Shown in pieces: positions 8,100 through 17,491 of a stretch of 64,000 bases of DNA. Source of the DNA: Mesorhizobium sp. (GTDB lineage: Bacteria; Pseudomonadota; Alphaproteobacteria; Rhizobiales; Rhizobiaceae); NCBI GenBank assembly GCA_004017535.1, contig SAJS01000018.1, forward strand, positions 1 to 64,000, in the 5' to 3' direction. Under the pieces are notes generated by a model that was given only the letters and a program-made list of their open reading frames with translations, was not told where the DNA came from and searched no databases. The translations under genes were made by a program, and so were the position numbers. Numbering within the stretch: the first letter of the stretch is position 1; the number at the start of each line of letters is the position of its first letter.

Positions 8100-9386
8100 A
8101 TGATCGTTCTGGTCGTTGGCGCTTCGGGTCTGATCGGCGGGACTTTGTGCGCGCGCCTTGGGGCGGAGGGGCACGAGGTTGTCCGGGCTGTCCGTAGCCG
8201 CACATCGAACGGCCTGTTTAAGGGGCGAACCGTCATTATCGATATGGCGAAGGCGCTTGAGGCAGGAGTCTGGCTTCCACACCTTCATGGGGTCGACGCC
8301 GTCGTGAACTGCGCGGGTGTGTTGCAGGACAGTGCTCGGGACAATACGGACAAAGTTCATGCGGGCGGCGCCTCAGCCCTTTTTGCTGCCTGCGAGCGCG
8401 CCGGCGTTCGAAGAGTTATCCATTTCTCCGCGATCGGTGTTGACCGGGAACAGCCTTCAGCTTTCTCGGCCAGCAAACTGGCTGGAGATCATGCCTTAAT
8501 GAAGCGTGATCTCGATTGGGTAATCCTGCGGCCTTCAGTGGTGCTCGGGCGGCCAGCCTTCGGCGCAAGCGCCCTCTTTCGCGGACTCGCCGCCCTGCCT
8601 CTGCTGCCGAGAATGCCGGGCACGGGCCTCCTCCAGGTCGTGCAGCTCGACGACGTCGTTTCCACTGTTTTGATCCTCCTTGGCAAGGAAAGCCCGTCCC
8701 GCCTGACGCTCGAGCTCGCAGGGCCGGAAGCATTGACCATGAGCGACGTTGTCGCCCGCTACCGCGAGTGGCTGGGGTGGGGGAGGGCGAGGGAGTTTGT
8801 CCTGCCCCGTTGGGTCGCCGCGATGCTTTACCGGTCCGGGGACCTGGCGGGCCTCCTCGGTTGGCGACCTCCAATGCGGACCAACGCCGCCAGGGAAATC
8901 GCACGCGGCGCGACCGGCGCCTTGGAATCATGGAAGCTTGCAACGGGAATCCAGCCGTCCAGTCTCGCGTCCGCCTTGGCCGCCAATCCTCCCACCGTGC
9001 AAGAGCGCTGGTTCGCCGGGCTCTACTTCGTGAAGCCCGCCATCTTCTTGGTGTTGCCGTTCTTCTGGATCGCGACCGGTATCATCTCCCTCACTACCGG
9101 TTGGCGCAGCGGTGTGGAACTTCTGCTCAACACCGCCTTCGAGCCCTTGGCAGGCCCTGCTGTTGTCGCAGGCGCGTTGGCCGACATGGTCGTCGGCGCA
9201 ATGATCGCATGGCGTCCGGCCAGCCGGTTAGGGCTGTGGGGGGCGATCGCGGTCTCGTTCTTCTATGCGATTGCGGGAAGTATTCTGCGCCCGGACCTGT
9301 GGAATGAGCCCCTTGGGCCACTGATGAAAATCCTGCCTATCCTCGTCTTGCACTTCTGCGCGCTGGCGATCCTGGAGGAACGCTAA
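8100..9386 (+). CDS. SDR-family NAD(P)-binding protein fused to a DoxX-like membrane domain
   Basis: 428 residues from ATG 8100; the open frame runs further upstream but the NAD-binding motif starts right at this ATG (MIVLVVGASGLIGGTLCARL). Residues 1 to about 290 are an atypical/extended SDR fold (NmrA or complex I NDUFA9-like) with DAVVNCAGVLQD and HFSAIGVD. Residues about 320-428 hold four hydrophobic segments (for example PAIFLVLPFFWIATGIISL) and look like DoxX. Such fusions are annotated as SDR/DoxX-like oxidoreductases without a proven substrate. The stop overlaps the start of the DUF2269 gene (TAATG), so the two form an operon behind a stress-type promoter. Confidence 0.8.
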   Translation: MIVLVVGASGLIGGTLCARLGAEGHEVVRAVRSRTSNGLFKGRTVIIDMAKALEAGVWLPHLHGVDAVVNCAGVLQDSARDNTDKVHAGGASALFAACERAGVRRVIHFSAIGVDREQPSAFSASKLAGDHALMKRDLDWVILRPSVVLGRPAFGASALFRGLAALPLLPRMPGTGLLQVVQLDDVVSTVLILLGKESPSRLTLELAGPEALTMSDVVARYREWLGWGRAREFVLPRWVAAMLYRSGDLAGLLGWRPPMRTNAAREIARGATGALESWKLATGIQPSSLASALAANPPTVQERWFAGLYFVKPAIFLVLPFFWIATGIISLTTGWRSGVELLLNTAFEPLAGPAVVAGALADMVVGAMIAWRPASRLGLWGAIAVSFFYAIAGSILRPDLWNEPLGPLMKILPILVLHFCALAILEER

Positions 9387-9862
9387 TGCTCTACTTTGTG
9401 CTGAAATACTTGCACCTCATCGGCGCTGCTGTGCTGCTCGGCACCGGCGCGGGGATCGCATTCTTCATGCTCCTCGCCCACCGGACCGGCAGCGCCGCCA
9501 CGATTGCCGCCGTAGCCCGCATCGTCGTCATTGCCGACTTCCTTTTCACCGCTACCGCGGTCATTGCGCAACCGATAACCGGGGCCGCATTGGCCTGGCA
9601 ATCAGGCTATTCGCTCCGGGAGGGCTGGATCGTGCTGTCGATCCTGCTCTATGTCGTCACGGGCCTGTTCTGGCTACCTGTGGTATGGATGCAGATGCGC
9701 ATGCGGGATCTTGCGGCGGAAGCCGCCATGGCGGGCATCCCGCCGCCCAAGCGATACAACCAGCTCTTTCGGCTTTGGTTCGCTTTCGGGTTTCCGGCGT
9801 TTGCATCCGTGGCCGCGATCTATTGGCTGATGATCACACGGCCTGCGATCCAGCTGTTCTGA
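9386..9862 (+). CDS. DUF2269 family membrane protein
   Basis: 158 residues with four predicted transmembrane helices (YLHLIGAAVLLGTGAGIAFF; VARIVVIADFLFTATAVIAQ; IVLSILLYVVTGLFWLPVVW; and FAFGFPAFASVAAIYWLMI). The conserved His in the first helix (YLHLIG) is typical of DUF2269 and of haem-binding four-helix membrane proteins, but haem binding is not shown here. It overlaps the upstream SDR-DoxX gene by one base. Probably they work as a membrane redox pair; the function is unknown. Confidence 0.8.
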   Translation: MLYFVLKYLHLIGAAVLLGTGAGIAFFMLLAHRTGSAATIAAVARIVVIADFLFTATAVIAQPITGAALAWQSGYSLREGWIVLSILLYVVTGLFWLPVVWMQMRMRDLAAEAAMAGIPPPKRYNQLFRLWFAFGFPAFASVAAIYWLMITRPAIQLF

Positions 9863-9992
9863 CGGAGTTCGCGACGCTGCACGCTACCGACAGGCAGCGG
9901 CCAAATCCGGCAGCCAACGGTGACCAAGATCCAGCTCGCGCAGGCCAGTTGCTCGACACATCGGCGAAGGTGGCAAAGAAGGCGGTTCCGCG

Positions 9993-10020
9993 GCTACCCG
10001 TCAAGACGCCGACGGGTAGC
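9993..10020. terminator. Hairpin between convergent genes
   Basis: GCTACCCGTC and GACGGGTAGC pair perfectly over 10 bp with an 8-base loop. It lies between the convergent DUF2269 and catalase genes and could serve both; neither side has a strong T-run. Confidence 0.5.
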
Positions 10021-10037
10021 GGCAGAGCCGATCGGCC

Positions 10038-11006
10038 CTAACCCTGTTTTTTCTTGCGAGCAGTGGCTTCGGCCCGCGCAGGCGCCTCTTTGATGCTGGC
10101 AGCGCCGCCCATGTCGCCATTCCTGGTCCGTCCTGCTCCCGGCCCGGCACCCAGATCGGCACCTGTGGTCGGGTCGGCGGAGGGGTCAGAGAGCGTCCGC
10201 TCGCCCATCTTAGCTACGACCTTCATGTCCTTGGCCGCCAGTTTGACTGTTGCCGTCCCATCGCCATCGTCCGCCGGCATGACTTCCTCAAGATCGTCCA
10301 CGCGATCCCATTCGTCCCCTGAGTTCCATGGCCCGTTCATGTCCCCTTCGCCTTGCGACGTGTTGACGTACATGCTTGCAAATTTCTCAATGCCGGGAAG
10401 CTTGCCTGTGGGGAAGTTGTTCTCGATAGCGTACAACGCTTTCTCGAACGATTTTTGATGCGCGATTTCGCGCGTCATGAGGAAGCCCAGCGCATCCTTG
10501 ACGCCGGGATCGTCGGTAATATTGATCAGTCGCTCATAGACGATCTTGGCACGCGCCTCGGCGGCGATGTTGGACCTCAGGTCTACGGTGGGTTCGCCAC
10601 GGGAATCGATGTAGGCGGCAGTCCACGGCACGCCGGCCGAGTCGCAGAGCGCAGGTGCGCCGCCGAACAGGATGGACTCCTTCGCCGTCGTGCCGCTGGC
10701 GCCGACCATCAGATAGAGCTCGGCTTCTTTCATCTGTCCCTCGGCCAGCTGCGCCTTCAGGCCTTTGTTGAGCATGGTGACGATCGAGCCAACGACCTTG
10801 AGATGGCTGAGCTCTTCGGTCGCTATATCGAGCAGTATGTCCTTGCGGCCGACATCGTCCTCACCCAGTCCCTGGGTGAAATAGCGCATAGCCGCGGCAA
10901 GCTCGCCGTCGGCGCCGCCGAACTGCTCCATGATCATGCACGCCAGCCGCGGGTTGGGCTCGGAAACTCGAACAGTGTATTGCAGTCGCTTGTTGTGCAT
11001 GAACAT
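10038..11006 (-). CDS. Manganese catalase (non-haem)
   Basis: 322 residues. Di-manganese ferritin-like catalase that breaks H2O2 into water and oxygen in the cytoplasm. The family ligand-bearing helices are visible: ELAAAMRYFTQGLGEDD, DIATEELSHLKVVGSI (E-x-x-H), AEARAKIVYERLINITDDPG and LTREIAHQ-type MTREIAHQKSFEKAL (E-x-x-H). The C-terminal 80 residues are low-complexity and end in a lysine-rich tail, common in rhizobial members. SD GGAGG precedes the ATG at 11006, and an EcfG-type promoter lies at 11033-11057. It is a stand-alone gene, convergent with the DUF2269 operon. Confidence 0.93.
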   Translation of the reverse strand: MFMHNKRLQYTVRVSEPNPRLACMIMEQFGGADGELAAAMRYFTQGLGEDDVGRKDILLDIATEELSHLKVVGSIVTMLNKGLKAQLAEGQMKEAELYLMVGASGTTAKESILFGGAPALCDSAGVPWTAAYIDSRGEPTVDLRSNIAAEARAKIVYERLINITDDPGVKDALGFLMTREIAHQKSFEKALYAIENNFPTGKLPGIEKFASMYVNTSQGEGDMNGPWNSGDEWDRVDDLEEVMPADDGDGTATVKLAAKDMKVVAKMGERTLSDPSADPTTGADLGAGPGAGRTRNGDMGGAASIKEAPARAEATARKKKQG

Positions 11007-11032
11007 GGGGGGCCTCCAGGGTTGGGCCCCCT

Positions 11033-11057
11033 AACAGCGCACCACCTGGATTGTTCC
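11033..11057 (-). promoter_or_regulatory. EcfG/RpoE2-type promoter of the Mn-catalase gene
   Basis: Reading leftward: GGAAC (11057-11053), 16 bases, TGTT (11036-11033). The expected start of transcription near 11025 leaves a leader of about 20 bases before the ATG at 11006. A 7-bp GGGGGCC/GGCCCCC hairpin (11008-11014 with 11025-11031) overlaps both this start point and the ribosome binding site. Confidence 0.55.
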
Positions 11058-11190
11058 TTTGCAGAAGATCGAATAGCCTAGGGCGGGCGGGGCTTTCTGA
11101 ATCGACCGTTCACGCTGACGTCGCGTTCTCGTCCTGACCATCCTGCATGGCGATGCGGCAAGATCACCTTATGCAAGAATCGAGCGACGG

Positions 11191-12159
11191 TCAGAGCGCG
11201 CCGACACGTCGCCGTGTCAGCCGGGCCTGCAGCAAGACTACCGTGAGCAGGAACAGCCCTCGGATCACTGACTGCCAGTAGGCTGAAAGCGAAATCCATC
11301 CCATTCCATTCTCAAAGTTGAGAACATTGAAAAGGATGCCGAGGAGGAGCACGCCGGCGAGCGTGGTCACGACCGAGCCCGAGCCGCCGGTAAGCAGCGT
11401 GCCTCCGACCACGACGCCTGCGATGGCGAACAATTCCCAACCGACTCCCTCAATGGGCTGTCCCGCCCCGAACTGCGAGGCAAGGATGACCCCGGCGAGC
11501 CCCGCCAGTCCTCCGCTTGCGACATAGACCAAAAACTTCACACGATCGGTACGCAGTCCCATGAGGCGCGAAGCATCCTCGCCGCCGCCGATTGCCAGCA
11601 CTGCGCGTCCGGTGCCGGTGTAATTCAAGACCAGGGAACCGATGAGATATGCCACGACCGCGATGGTCGTAGGGATCGGAAACGTCCACAAGCTACCCTG
11701 GCCGATGGCGGTGAAGCCAGACTCATAGGAGACCGATACGGTCTGGTTGCCAGCAAGCAGAAGGGCTGAGCCACTGGCGGCCTGCATCGTGGCGAGAGTG
11801 GCTATGAACGGCATCAAATTGGCGCGTGTGACAAGAACCCCATTGATGAGCCCGGCGACCAGCCCAGCGCCTATTCCCGCGGCAAGACCGGGCACGATCC
11901 CATAGGGGCTCGCCAATGCCGAGGCTACACTGCCTAAGGCAGCGACGGAGCCCACGGATAGATCGATCCCCCCTGTCATGATGACGAAGCACATGCCAAG
12001 CGCCACCAGCGCGAACATGGAATTGTAGCGCAGGAGAGTCATCACATTGTAGTAGCTCAGAAACCGATCATAACGCAGGTACCCGAACAGAACGAGCGCA
12101 GCCAGCGCGATCAATACGCCGTAGGTGCCAATGATGCGGACGAGGCGGGCGCGATTCAT
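11191..12159 (-). CDS. Sugar ABC transporter permease (YjfF/RbsC family)
   Basis: 322-residue inner-membrane permease of the BPD_transp_2 family with eight to ten hydrophobic segments and the conserved FVIMTGGIDLSVGSVAALGS motif near residue 60. It is last in the importer operon and three bases downstream of a second, different permease. Two unlike permeases, one double ATPase and one binding protein is the layout of the galactofuranose importer YtfQRT-YjfF in E. coli; this one matches YjfF in size and position. The sugar is inferred, not shown. Confidence 0.85.
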   Translation of the reverse strand: MNRARLVRIIGTYGVLIALAALVLFGYLRYDRFLSYYNVMTLLRYNSMFALVALGMCFVIMTGGIDLSVGSVAALGSVASALASPYGIVPGLAAGIGAGLVAGLINGVLVTRANLMPFIATLATMQAASGSALLLAGNQTVSVSYESGFTAIGQGSLWTFPIPTTIAVVAYLIGSLVLNYTGTGRAVLAIGGGEDASRLMGLRTDRVKFLVYVASGGLAGLAGVILASQFGAGQPIEGVGWELFAIAGVVVGGTLLTGGSGSVVTTLAGVLLLGILFNVLNFENGMGWISLSAYWQSVIRGLFLLTVVLLQARLTRRRVGAL

Positions 12160-12162
12160 GGG

Positions 12163-13167
12163 CTACCCGCGATGCTGTTGTTGCAGCCACACGGCGAGCG
12201 CGATGATTCCTGCCTTGACCACCAGAGCAGCTGCGTCAGGCACCCCGTTCGCCAGAAGGGTGTAGCGCACAAGTTGTATGGTAAGCGCGCCAAGCAAGGT
12301 ACCGACGATGGTAGCCTTGCCGCCACTGAGGAGGGTGCCACCCACGGCAACCGCCGCAATTGCATCGAGCTCCATACCAAGGCCCACCAAGTTGGCGTCG
12401 CTGGAAGAGTTAATTGCGATCACGATCAGCCCGGCCAGCCCCGCGCAAAGGCCGCTTATGCCATAGACGGCAAGCTTGATCCTGGAGACGGCAATGCCGG
12501 CGAGTTCGGAAGCCCTTTCATTGCCGCCGACTGCCAATACGCACCGTCCGAACAGGGTTTTCTTCAAGACCCACGCAGCTGCCGCGACGATGACAGCCAT
12601 GATGATGACTTGCGCTGGGATGTCCAAAGGCCGGGCAAGGCCGATCCATTGAAATTCCGGCACGCGAAAGGTCTGCAGGTTCCCATTTGTCATCACCTGA
12701 GCAATGCCGCGGCCGGCGATGAACAGGACCAGTGTCGCAACAATGGGCTGGATACGGAAGCGGGCGACCAACCAGCCATTGAAGAGCCCCAACAGTCCGG
12801 CCACCAATACCGACATTATCATCGCGGCAGCCACGCTCAGGTAGATGCTTCCGATCGGAAGGATCTTGCCCAGGAAGATCATCGGTGCCAACGCACCCGA
12901 AATAGCCATCAGAGAACCAACCGAGAGATCGATGCCGCCCGTGGCTATCACGAGCGTCATTCCGACGGCTACGACGACGATCGTGCAGACCTGGGTGAGG
13001 TTGACGTTGAGTGTCTGCATTGTCGCGAAATTGCGGGTGAAAGCCAGGTTGAACGCAACCAGCAAAACCAGCGCGATCACGGTTCCGTAGCGCGACAAAA
13101 AACCGAAGAGATCGAAGCTGCGCGCGACGGCATCCCGATCCGCGTATGATCTCGGCAGCTCGGTCAC
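12163..13167 (-). CDS. Sugar ABC transporter permease (YtfT/RbsC family)
   Basis: 334-residue permease with the motif LVIATGGIDLSVGSLMAISG near residue 85 and FRIQPIVATLVLFIAGRGIA near 140, both typical of ribose/galactofuranose-type permeases. It overlaps the ATPase gene by four bases, which suggests translational coupling. With the permease at 11191 it would form a heterodimeric channel in the inner membrane. The N-terminal extension before the first helix is short and charged. Assignment to YtfT rather than another carbohydrate system rests on context. Confidence 0.85.
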   Translation of the reverse strand: MTELPRSYADRDAVARSFDLFGFLSRYGTVIALVLLVAFNLAFTRNFATMQTLNVNLTQVCTIVVVAVGMTLVIATGGIDLSVGSLMAISGALAPMIFLGKILPIGSIYLSVAAAMIMSVLVAGLLGLFNGWLVARFRIQPIVATLVLFIAGRGIAQVMTNGNLQTFRVPEFQWIGLARPLDIPAQVIIMAVIVAAAAWVLKKTLFGRCVLAVGGNERASELAGIAVSRIKLAVYGISGLCAGLAGLIVIAINSSSDANLVGLGMELDAIAAVAVGGTLLSGGKATIVGTLLGALTIQLVRYTLLANGVPDAAALVVKAGIIALAVWLQQQHRG

Positions 13168-14723
13168 GCCGCGGCCTCCGACGAAGCGCTCGCTCCATGC
13201 GCCATCGCGGTCAGCACCTTTTCTTCATTGGCGTCTGCTGCTTGCAACTCAGTCACGCTGACGCCATCGCGCAGAACGAATATCCGATCCGCGCCTTCGA
13301 TGATTTCCTCCAGCTCCGAGGAAATCATGAGCACCCCGAGGCCCTGGTCTGCAAGTCCACGGATCAGACGCTGGATCTCGCCCTTGGCACCCACGTCGAT
13401 TCCCCTTGTAGGCTCGTCAAGTATGAGCAGCTTCGGGTTCATCGCCAGCCAACGGGCAAGCAGCACTTTCTGCTGGTTCCCGCCCGAGAGCTCTCGCACC
13501 TTTTGATGAGGGCCCGAACATTTTATGCCGAGCTCGCGGATGAACCGCTCGACGACTTCGCGCTGGCGCTGCTCGTCCAATACGCCGTTGCGGCTGATCT
13601 TAGGAAGCAACGCAAGGGTGAGGTTTTCCGCCACAGTCATCTCCGGCACGATGCCTTCGCTCTTCCGATCCTCGGTGCAAAACCCCATGCCGGCGACAAT
13701 CCCGTCGGCGGGACTCTGAGGATTGTAGGCAGCGCCTTCCATCGTCATCTCGCCGGCGTTCGCGCGATCGGCTCCGAACACGAGCCTTGCGGTCTCTGTA
13801 CGACCTGCGCCCAGCAGGCCGGCAAAGCCCGCGATCTCGCCGCGCCGGAGATTGAAGCTTACATCGCGGACGGCCTGCCCGGCTCTAAGCCCGCGGGCCG
13901 AAAACATCATATGCCCGATCCTAGAGCGGTCGCGCTCGCCGAAGGCTGTGGCGTGCCCCTCGACAGCCGCGACATCGCGGCCAAGCATAGCTGCGACAAG
14001 TTCCAGCTTGCCGATCTCTTCCATCGCGGCGCTGCGCACAGTGCGGCCGTCGCGCATGATCGTGACCTGGTCGCAAACTTCATACAGCTCATCGAGCTTG
14101 TGGCTTACAAAAATAAGCGATACCCCTTCAGCCTTCAGCTGACGGATGACGCTAAACAGCGCTCCCACTTCGCGTTCATCAAGGGACGAGGTCGGCTCGT
14201 CCATAATGACAAGGCGAGCGGAGAACCCTATGGCCCGGGCGATCGCCACCATCTGCTGTGTTGCGGTGTTGAATTCACCCAGCGGACGGCGAACATCGAT
14301 GCCAATCGAGAATCGGCTCAGCAGGCGCTCGGCTTCCGCGTGCATGGCATTCCAGTCGAGCAGGCCGTAGCGGCGCTTTTCCCGACCCAGGCAAATGTTC
14401 TCCGTCACCGAACGCAGCGGGACCAGGTTGATCTCCTGGTAGATCGTGCTGATGCCGTTGACTTGTGCCTGGTGGGGCGAGTGGACCTCAAAAGGCTTGC
14501 CTTCGAACAGCACTTGCCCGGCATCCTTGCGGTGGTACCCGGTCAAGACCTTGATCAGCGTCGATTTGCCCGCGCCGTTCTGGCCGATCAGGGCATGGAC
14601 CTCGCCTGAGCGCACGGAAAGCGACGCGTCCACCAGCGCGGGTATCCCGGCGAAGCGCTTTTGGATGTCGCGCATGTCGAGAAGCAGCGGGGAGGGCCCA
14701 TCCGGCGGCCGCGTCATTGGCAA
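13164..14723 (-). CDS. Sugar ABC transporter ATPase, duplicated (RbsA/YtfR type)
   Basis: 519 residues with two nucleotide-binding domains. The first has Walker A GQNGAGKSTLIKVLTG near residue 42 and Walker B LVIMDEPTSSLD. The second has GLLGAGRTETARLVFG (a degenerate P-loop, normal for RbsA-type second domains), LSGGNQQKVLLARWLA and LLILDEPTRGIDVG. It powers import through the two permeases encoded after it. An intrinsic terminator at 14731-14759 separates it from the binding-protein gene, so it should be expressed at a lower level. Confidence 0.92.
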   Translation of the reverse strand: MPMTRPPDGPSPLLLDMRDIQKRFAGIPALVDASLSVRSGEVHALIGQNGAGKSTLIKVLTGYHRKDAGQVLFEGKPFEVHSPHQAQVNGISTIYQEINLVPLRSVTENICLGREKRRYGLLDWNAMHAEAERLLSRFSIGIDVRRPLGEFNTATQQMVAIARAIGFSARLVIMDEPTSSLDEREVGALFSVIRQLKAEGVSLIFVSHKLDELYEVCDQVTIMRDGRTVRSAAMEEIGKLELVAAMLGRDVAAVEGHATAFGERDRSRIGHMMFSARGLRAGQAVRDVSFNLRRGEIAGFAGLLGAGRTETARLVFGADRANAGEMTMEGAAYNPQSPADGIVAGMGFCTEDRKSEGIVPEMTVAENLTLALLPKISRNGVLDEQRQREVVERFIRELGIKCSGPHQKVRELSGGNQQKVLLARWLAMNPKLLILDEPTRGIDVGAKGEIQRLIRGLADQGLGVLMISSELEEIIEGADRIFVLRDGVSVTELQAADANEEKVLTAMAHGASASSEAAA

Positions 14724-14730
14724 AGCTCCG

Positions 14731-14759
14731 AAAAGCCTCCCCGCCGAAGCCGGGGAGGC
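14731..14759 (-). terminator. Attenuating terminator between binding protein and ATPase genes
   Basis: On the minus strand GCCTCCCC...GGGGAGGC (14759-14752 with 14742-14735, extendable by one pair) is followed at once by TTTT. It lies inside the operon, the usual place for partial termination that lets the binding protein outnumber the membrane complex. Confidence 0.7.
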
Positions 14760-14777
14760 AGTTTTAACCAGACGACC

Positions 14778-15758
14778 TCAGAACGCCGTACCAATCTTAT
14801 CCTTTGCGTTGGTGCCGTCGTAGAAGTCGTCGTCGTTCTTGATGAAAGGCGGGATTTGCTTCCCGGCGGCATAGTCGGCCATCGTGGCGAAAGCCTTCGG
14901 TCCGAAAAGCGGGCTGCAGCCGCAGATGGCGCCGATCTTGCCGTCGACGATTGCTTGCACGCCGTCCTTTTCGCCATCGATCGAGACAATCAGCACGTCT
15001 TTTCCCGGCGTCTTGCCGGCCGCCTCGAGAGCTGCGATCGCGCCGAGCGCCATCTCGTCATTATGGGCGTAGATGATGTCGGCTTCAGGATGCGCCTGTA
15101 GCAATGTCTCGGCTACCTGGCGGCCCTTGTCGCGGGCGAAGTCGCCCGACTGTGAGGCGACAATCTTGAACTCCGAGTGCTTGGCGATGATATCGTCGAA
15201 ACCCTTCTTACGGTCGTTGGCTGGTGAGGAACCGGTGGTGCCTTCCAGCTCGATGATCTTCGATTTTCCATTGGCGTTCTTCACCACCCATTCGGCAATG
15301 CGGTTACCCTCATTGATGAAGTCGGAACCGATGAAGGTGACGTAATCCTGTCCAGGCTTGGCCATGGTGTGGTCGACATCGCGGTCGATCAGGAAGACTG
15401 GGATTCCGGCATCACGCGCGGCCAGGATGACTGGCACCAGCGGCTTGTCCTCGCGCGGAGGCAGGAAAATGGCATCGACCCCCTGCGCGATCATGGAGTT
15501 TACGTCGGAAGCCTGCTTGGCCGAGGACCCGGCGGCATCAGTATAGACGAGCTGATGGCCGAGCTTTGCAGCCTCGTCCTGCATGCTCTTGGTTTCAGCC
15601 AGCCGCCATGGGTTGTTGCTCTCGGTTTGGGCAAAGCCGACCTTGTATTTGTCTTTCTTGGCTAGCGGCGGGAGCGCGGCGAAGGCGCGCGGAGCGAACG
15701 TAAGAGCGGCCACGCCGACGGCGGAACCTACCAACAATTTCCGACGGGTGATGATCAT
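14778..15758 (-). CDS. Periplasmic sugar-binding protein (YtfQ-like)
   Basis: 326 residues from ATG 15758, chosen because AAGGAGGAAAA sits just upstream; the frame remains open further back but without support. N-terminal MIITRRKLLVGSAVGVAAL resembles a Tat signal with twin arginines. The mature part is a type I periplasmic binding fold. The stretches RKKGFDDII, SQSGDFARDKGRQV and IYAHNDEMALGAIAALEAAG closely resemble E. coli YtfQ, the galactofuranose-binding protein, from memory. It delivers sugar to the permeases downstream. The gene follows the GMC oxidoreductase gene by about 60 bases. Confidence 0.87.
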   Translation of the reverse strand: MIITRRKLLVGSAVGVAALTFAPRAFAALPPLAKKDKYKVGFAQTESNNPWRLAETKSMQDEAAKLGHQLVYTDAAGSSAKQASDVNSMIAQGVDAIFLPPREDKPLVPVILAARDAGIPVFLIDRDVDHTMAKPGQDYVTFIGSDFINEGNRIAEWVVKNANGKSKIIELEGTTGSSPANDRKKGFDDIIAKHSEFKIVASQSGDFARDKGRQVAETLLQAHPEADIIYAHNDEMALGAIAALEAAGKTPGKDVLIVSIDGEKDGVQAIVDGKIGAICGCSPLFGPKAFATMADYAAGKQIPPFIKNDDDFYDGTNAKDKIGTAF

Positions 15759-15817
15759 GCTTTTCCTCCTTGGTTGTCGCGTTTTGACGACGTTGAATTT
15801 TGCTAGCCTATGGCAGG

Positions 15818-17479
15818 TTAGGTCATCTCGCTTGCAGGCACCCCGTGCGATTGAGTCAGTGTGCCCCCTCCCAAAATGAAGTCCGCGCAGCGATCGCCCA
15901 GCATCATGGCGGGGGCAGCGGTGTTCCCGGCGTTGATGTTCGGGCAGGCCGACATGTCGGCGACGCGCAGGTTCTCTATCCCGCGCACCCGCATGGCCGC
16001 GTCCAGGACGGCCCTCCGATCGCTGTCCGGACCCATGCGGCACGTGCCGGCCGGATGGTAATTCGTTTTGACGAAGCGCTTGCAGTGCCTTTCCAGGGCC
16101 TCGTCGCTGAGGTCGTCTTCCCTGGGAACCGCCACAGCCTTGATACGGTCCGCCAGAGGCTTGGCGTGGAATGCCTTCAGGAAATAGCGCTGGCCGGCAA
16201 TCATCTCCTTCATGTCATCTTGATGTTTGAGCAGATGCGGAGACACGACCGGCATGTCGTTCGGATCTGCCGAACGCAGCTTCACGAAGCCACGGGACTT
16301 CGGTTTGACAACCACTGTCGTCACGGTAAGCCCGTAGGTATTCTGCACCAACGTCAGGATATCGCGATCCAGGTAGACATGTGGGACGCAAAACGCCTGG
16401 ATCGTCGGGTCGCCGTCCGGATCGGCCGGATTGACAAAAGCTCCAGCCTCGACTCCCGCTGACAGGATCGTGCCGGCGCCGAACAGCTTGAAATGCAAGC
16501 CGTTCTTGACCATCCGCCAACCCTGGCCCTGCTTAAAGTAGCCGTAGGGCCCGTTCATCGTGGCTATGATGGGCACTTCCGGATGGTCGATCAGATTCTG
16601 GCCTACGCCTGGAAGGTCGGCGATGCAGGCGATGTCATGTCTGGCAAGCTCGTCGGCCGGGCCAATACCTGACAGCATCAGAAGTTTCGGGGTGACAAGT
16701 GCGCCCGACGAGACGATCACATCGCCCTGGGCATAGGCCTGGTGTTCGGTTCCTGATTGATCGGTATAGCTTACACCCTTTGCGCGCTCGTTCTGGATCA
16801 GCAGGCGCCTCGCGGCGGAATTCAACCTGAGCGTCAGCCTGGGATCATTCGCCAATGGCTCGATGAAGGCATAAGCCGCGCTGCTGCGCTTCCCCCGCCG
16901 GTTCATGAACTGATAGAAGCCCACTCCGCGTTGCGACGGTCCGTTGAAGTCATGATTGTAGGGTAGTCCGAGGCGTTGTACCGCTTGCACGAACCAGCGC
17001 GAAACGTCGTCAATGTGACCGGCGTCAGAGACGAGCAGCGGTCCTTCGCTGCCATGCAAGTCGCCGCTAAGGCGATTGTTGTCTTCCATGCCCGTGAAGT
17101 GGGGCAGCACAGCCTGCCAATTCCAGCGGATGCCGGCATTGTTGCCGCGCAGCAACTCGTCCCATTCGTCGTAATCCGAGGCGCGGCCGCGCATGTAGAC
17201 CTGAGCGTTGACCGAGGTGCCGCCGCCCAGCACGTTGCCCTGCGAGATTTCGTGTTGACGGCCATCCAGATGCTGTTGCGGTTCGGTGCGGTAATAGCGC
17301 ATGAATTTCGAACCGTTGATCATCTTGAAAATGCCTGGCGGCATATCGAGCAGCGGGTGGTGATGCGAATGCCCCGCCTCGAGAAGCAGCACCCGCCGTC
17401 CTGCTCTCACCAGGCGTGCCGCGACCACGCAACCCGCTGCTCCGCCGCCCACCACGATATGATCGTAGGTCTGCGTCAT
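15818..17479 (-). CDS. GMC-family FAD oxidoreductase (choline dehydrogenase-like)
   Basis: 553 residues, the normal length for bacterial GMC alcohol dehydrogenases. It shows the ADP-binding motif HIVVGGGAAGCVVAARLV at the N-terminus, signature 1 GNVLGGGTSVNAQVYMRG near residue 85, and signature 2 GALVTPKLLMLSGIGP near 255. The catalytic region near the C-terminus has NYHPAGTCRMG and INAGNTAAPAMMLGDRCA (His/Asn pair). It oxidises a primary alcohol or sugar hydroxyl using FAD. It is encoded 12 bases after the GntR regulator and before the sugar-binding protein, so the substrate is likely the imported sugar or a derivative. Confidence 0.9.
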   Translation of the reverse strand: MTQTYDHIVVGGGAAGCVVAARLVRAGRRVLLLEAGHSHHHPLLDMPPGIFKMINGSKFMRYYRTEPQQHLDGRQHEISQGNVLGGGTSVNAQVYMRGRASDYDEWDELLRGNNAGIRWNWQAVLPHFTGMEDNNRLSGDLHGSEGPLLVSDAGHIDDVSRWFVQAVQRLGLPYNHDFNGPSQRGVGFYQFMNRRGKRSSAAYAFIEPLANDPRLTLRLNSAARRLLIQNERAKGVSYTDQSGTEHQAYAQGDVIVSSGALVTPKLLMLSGIGPADELARHDIACIADLPGVGQNLIDHPEVPIIATMNGPYGYFKQGQGWRMVKNGLHFKLFGAGTILSAGVEAGAFVNPADPDGDPTIQAFCVPHVYLDRDILTLVQNTYGLTVTTVVVKPKSRGFVKLRSADPNDMPVVSPHLLKHQDDMKEMIAGQRYFLKAFHAKPLADRIKAVAVPREDDLSDEALERHCKRFVKTNYHPAGTCRMGPDSDRRAVLDAAMRVRGIENLRVADMSACPNINAGNTAAPAMMLGDRCADFILGGGTLTQSHGVPASEMT

Positions 17480-17491
17480 TGTCGCCGGGCC

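Noticed and set aside
13146-14609. Open frame of 487 codons antisense to the sugar ATPase gene
   Set aside because: The opposite strand encodes an unmistakable RbsA-type ATPase; the antisense frame is His/Asp/Ala-rich, the usual shadow in GC-rich DNA.
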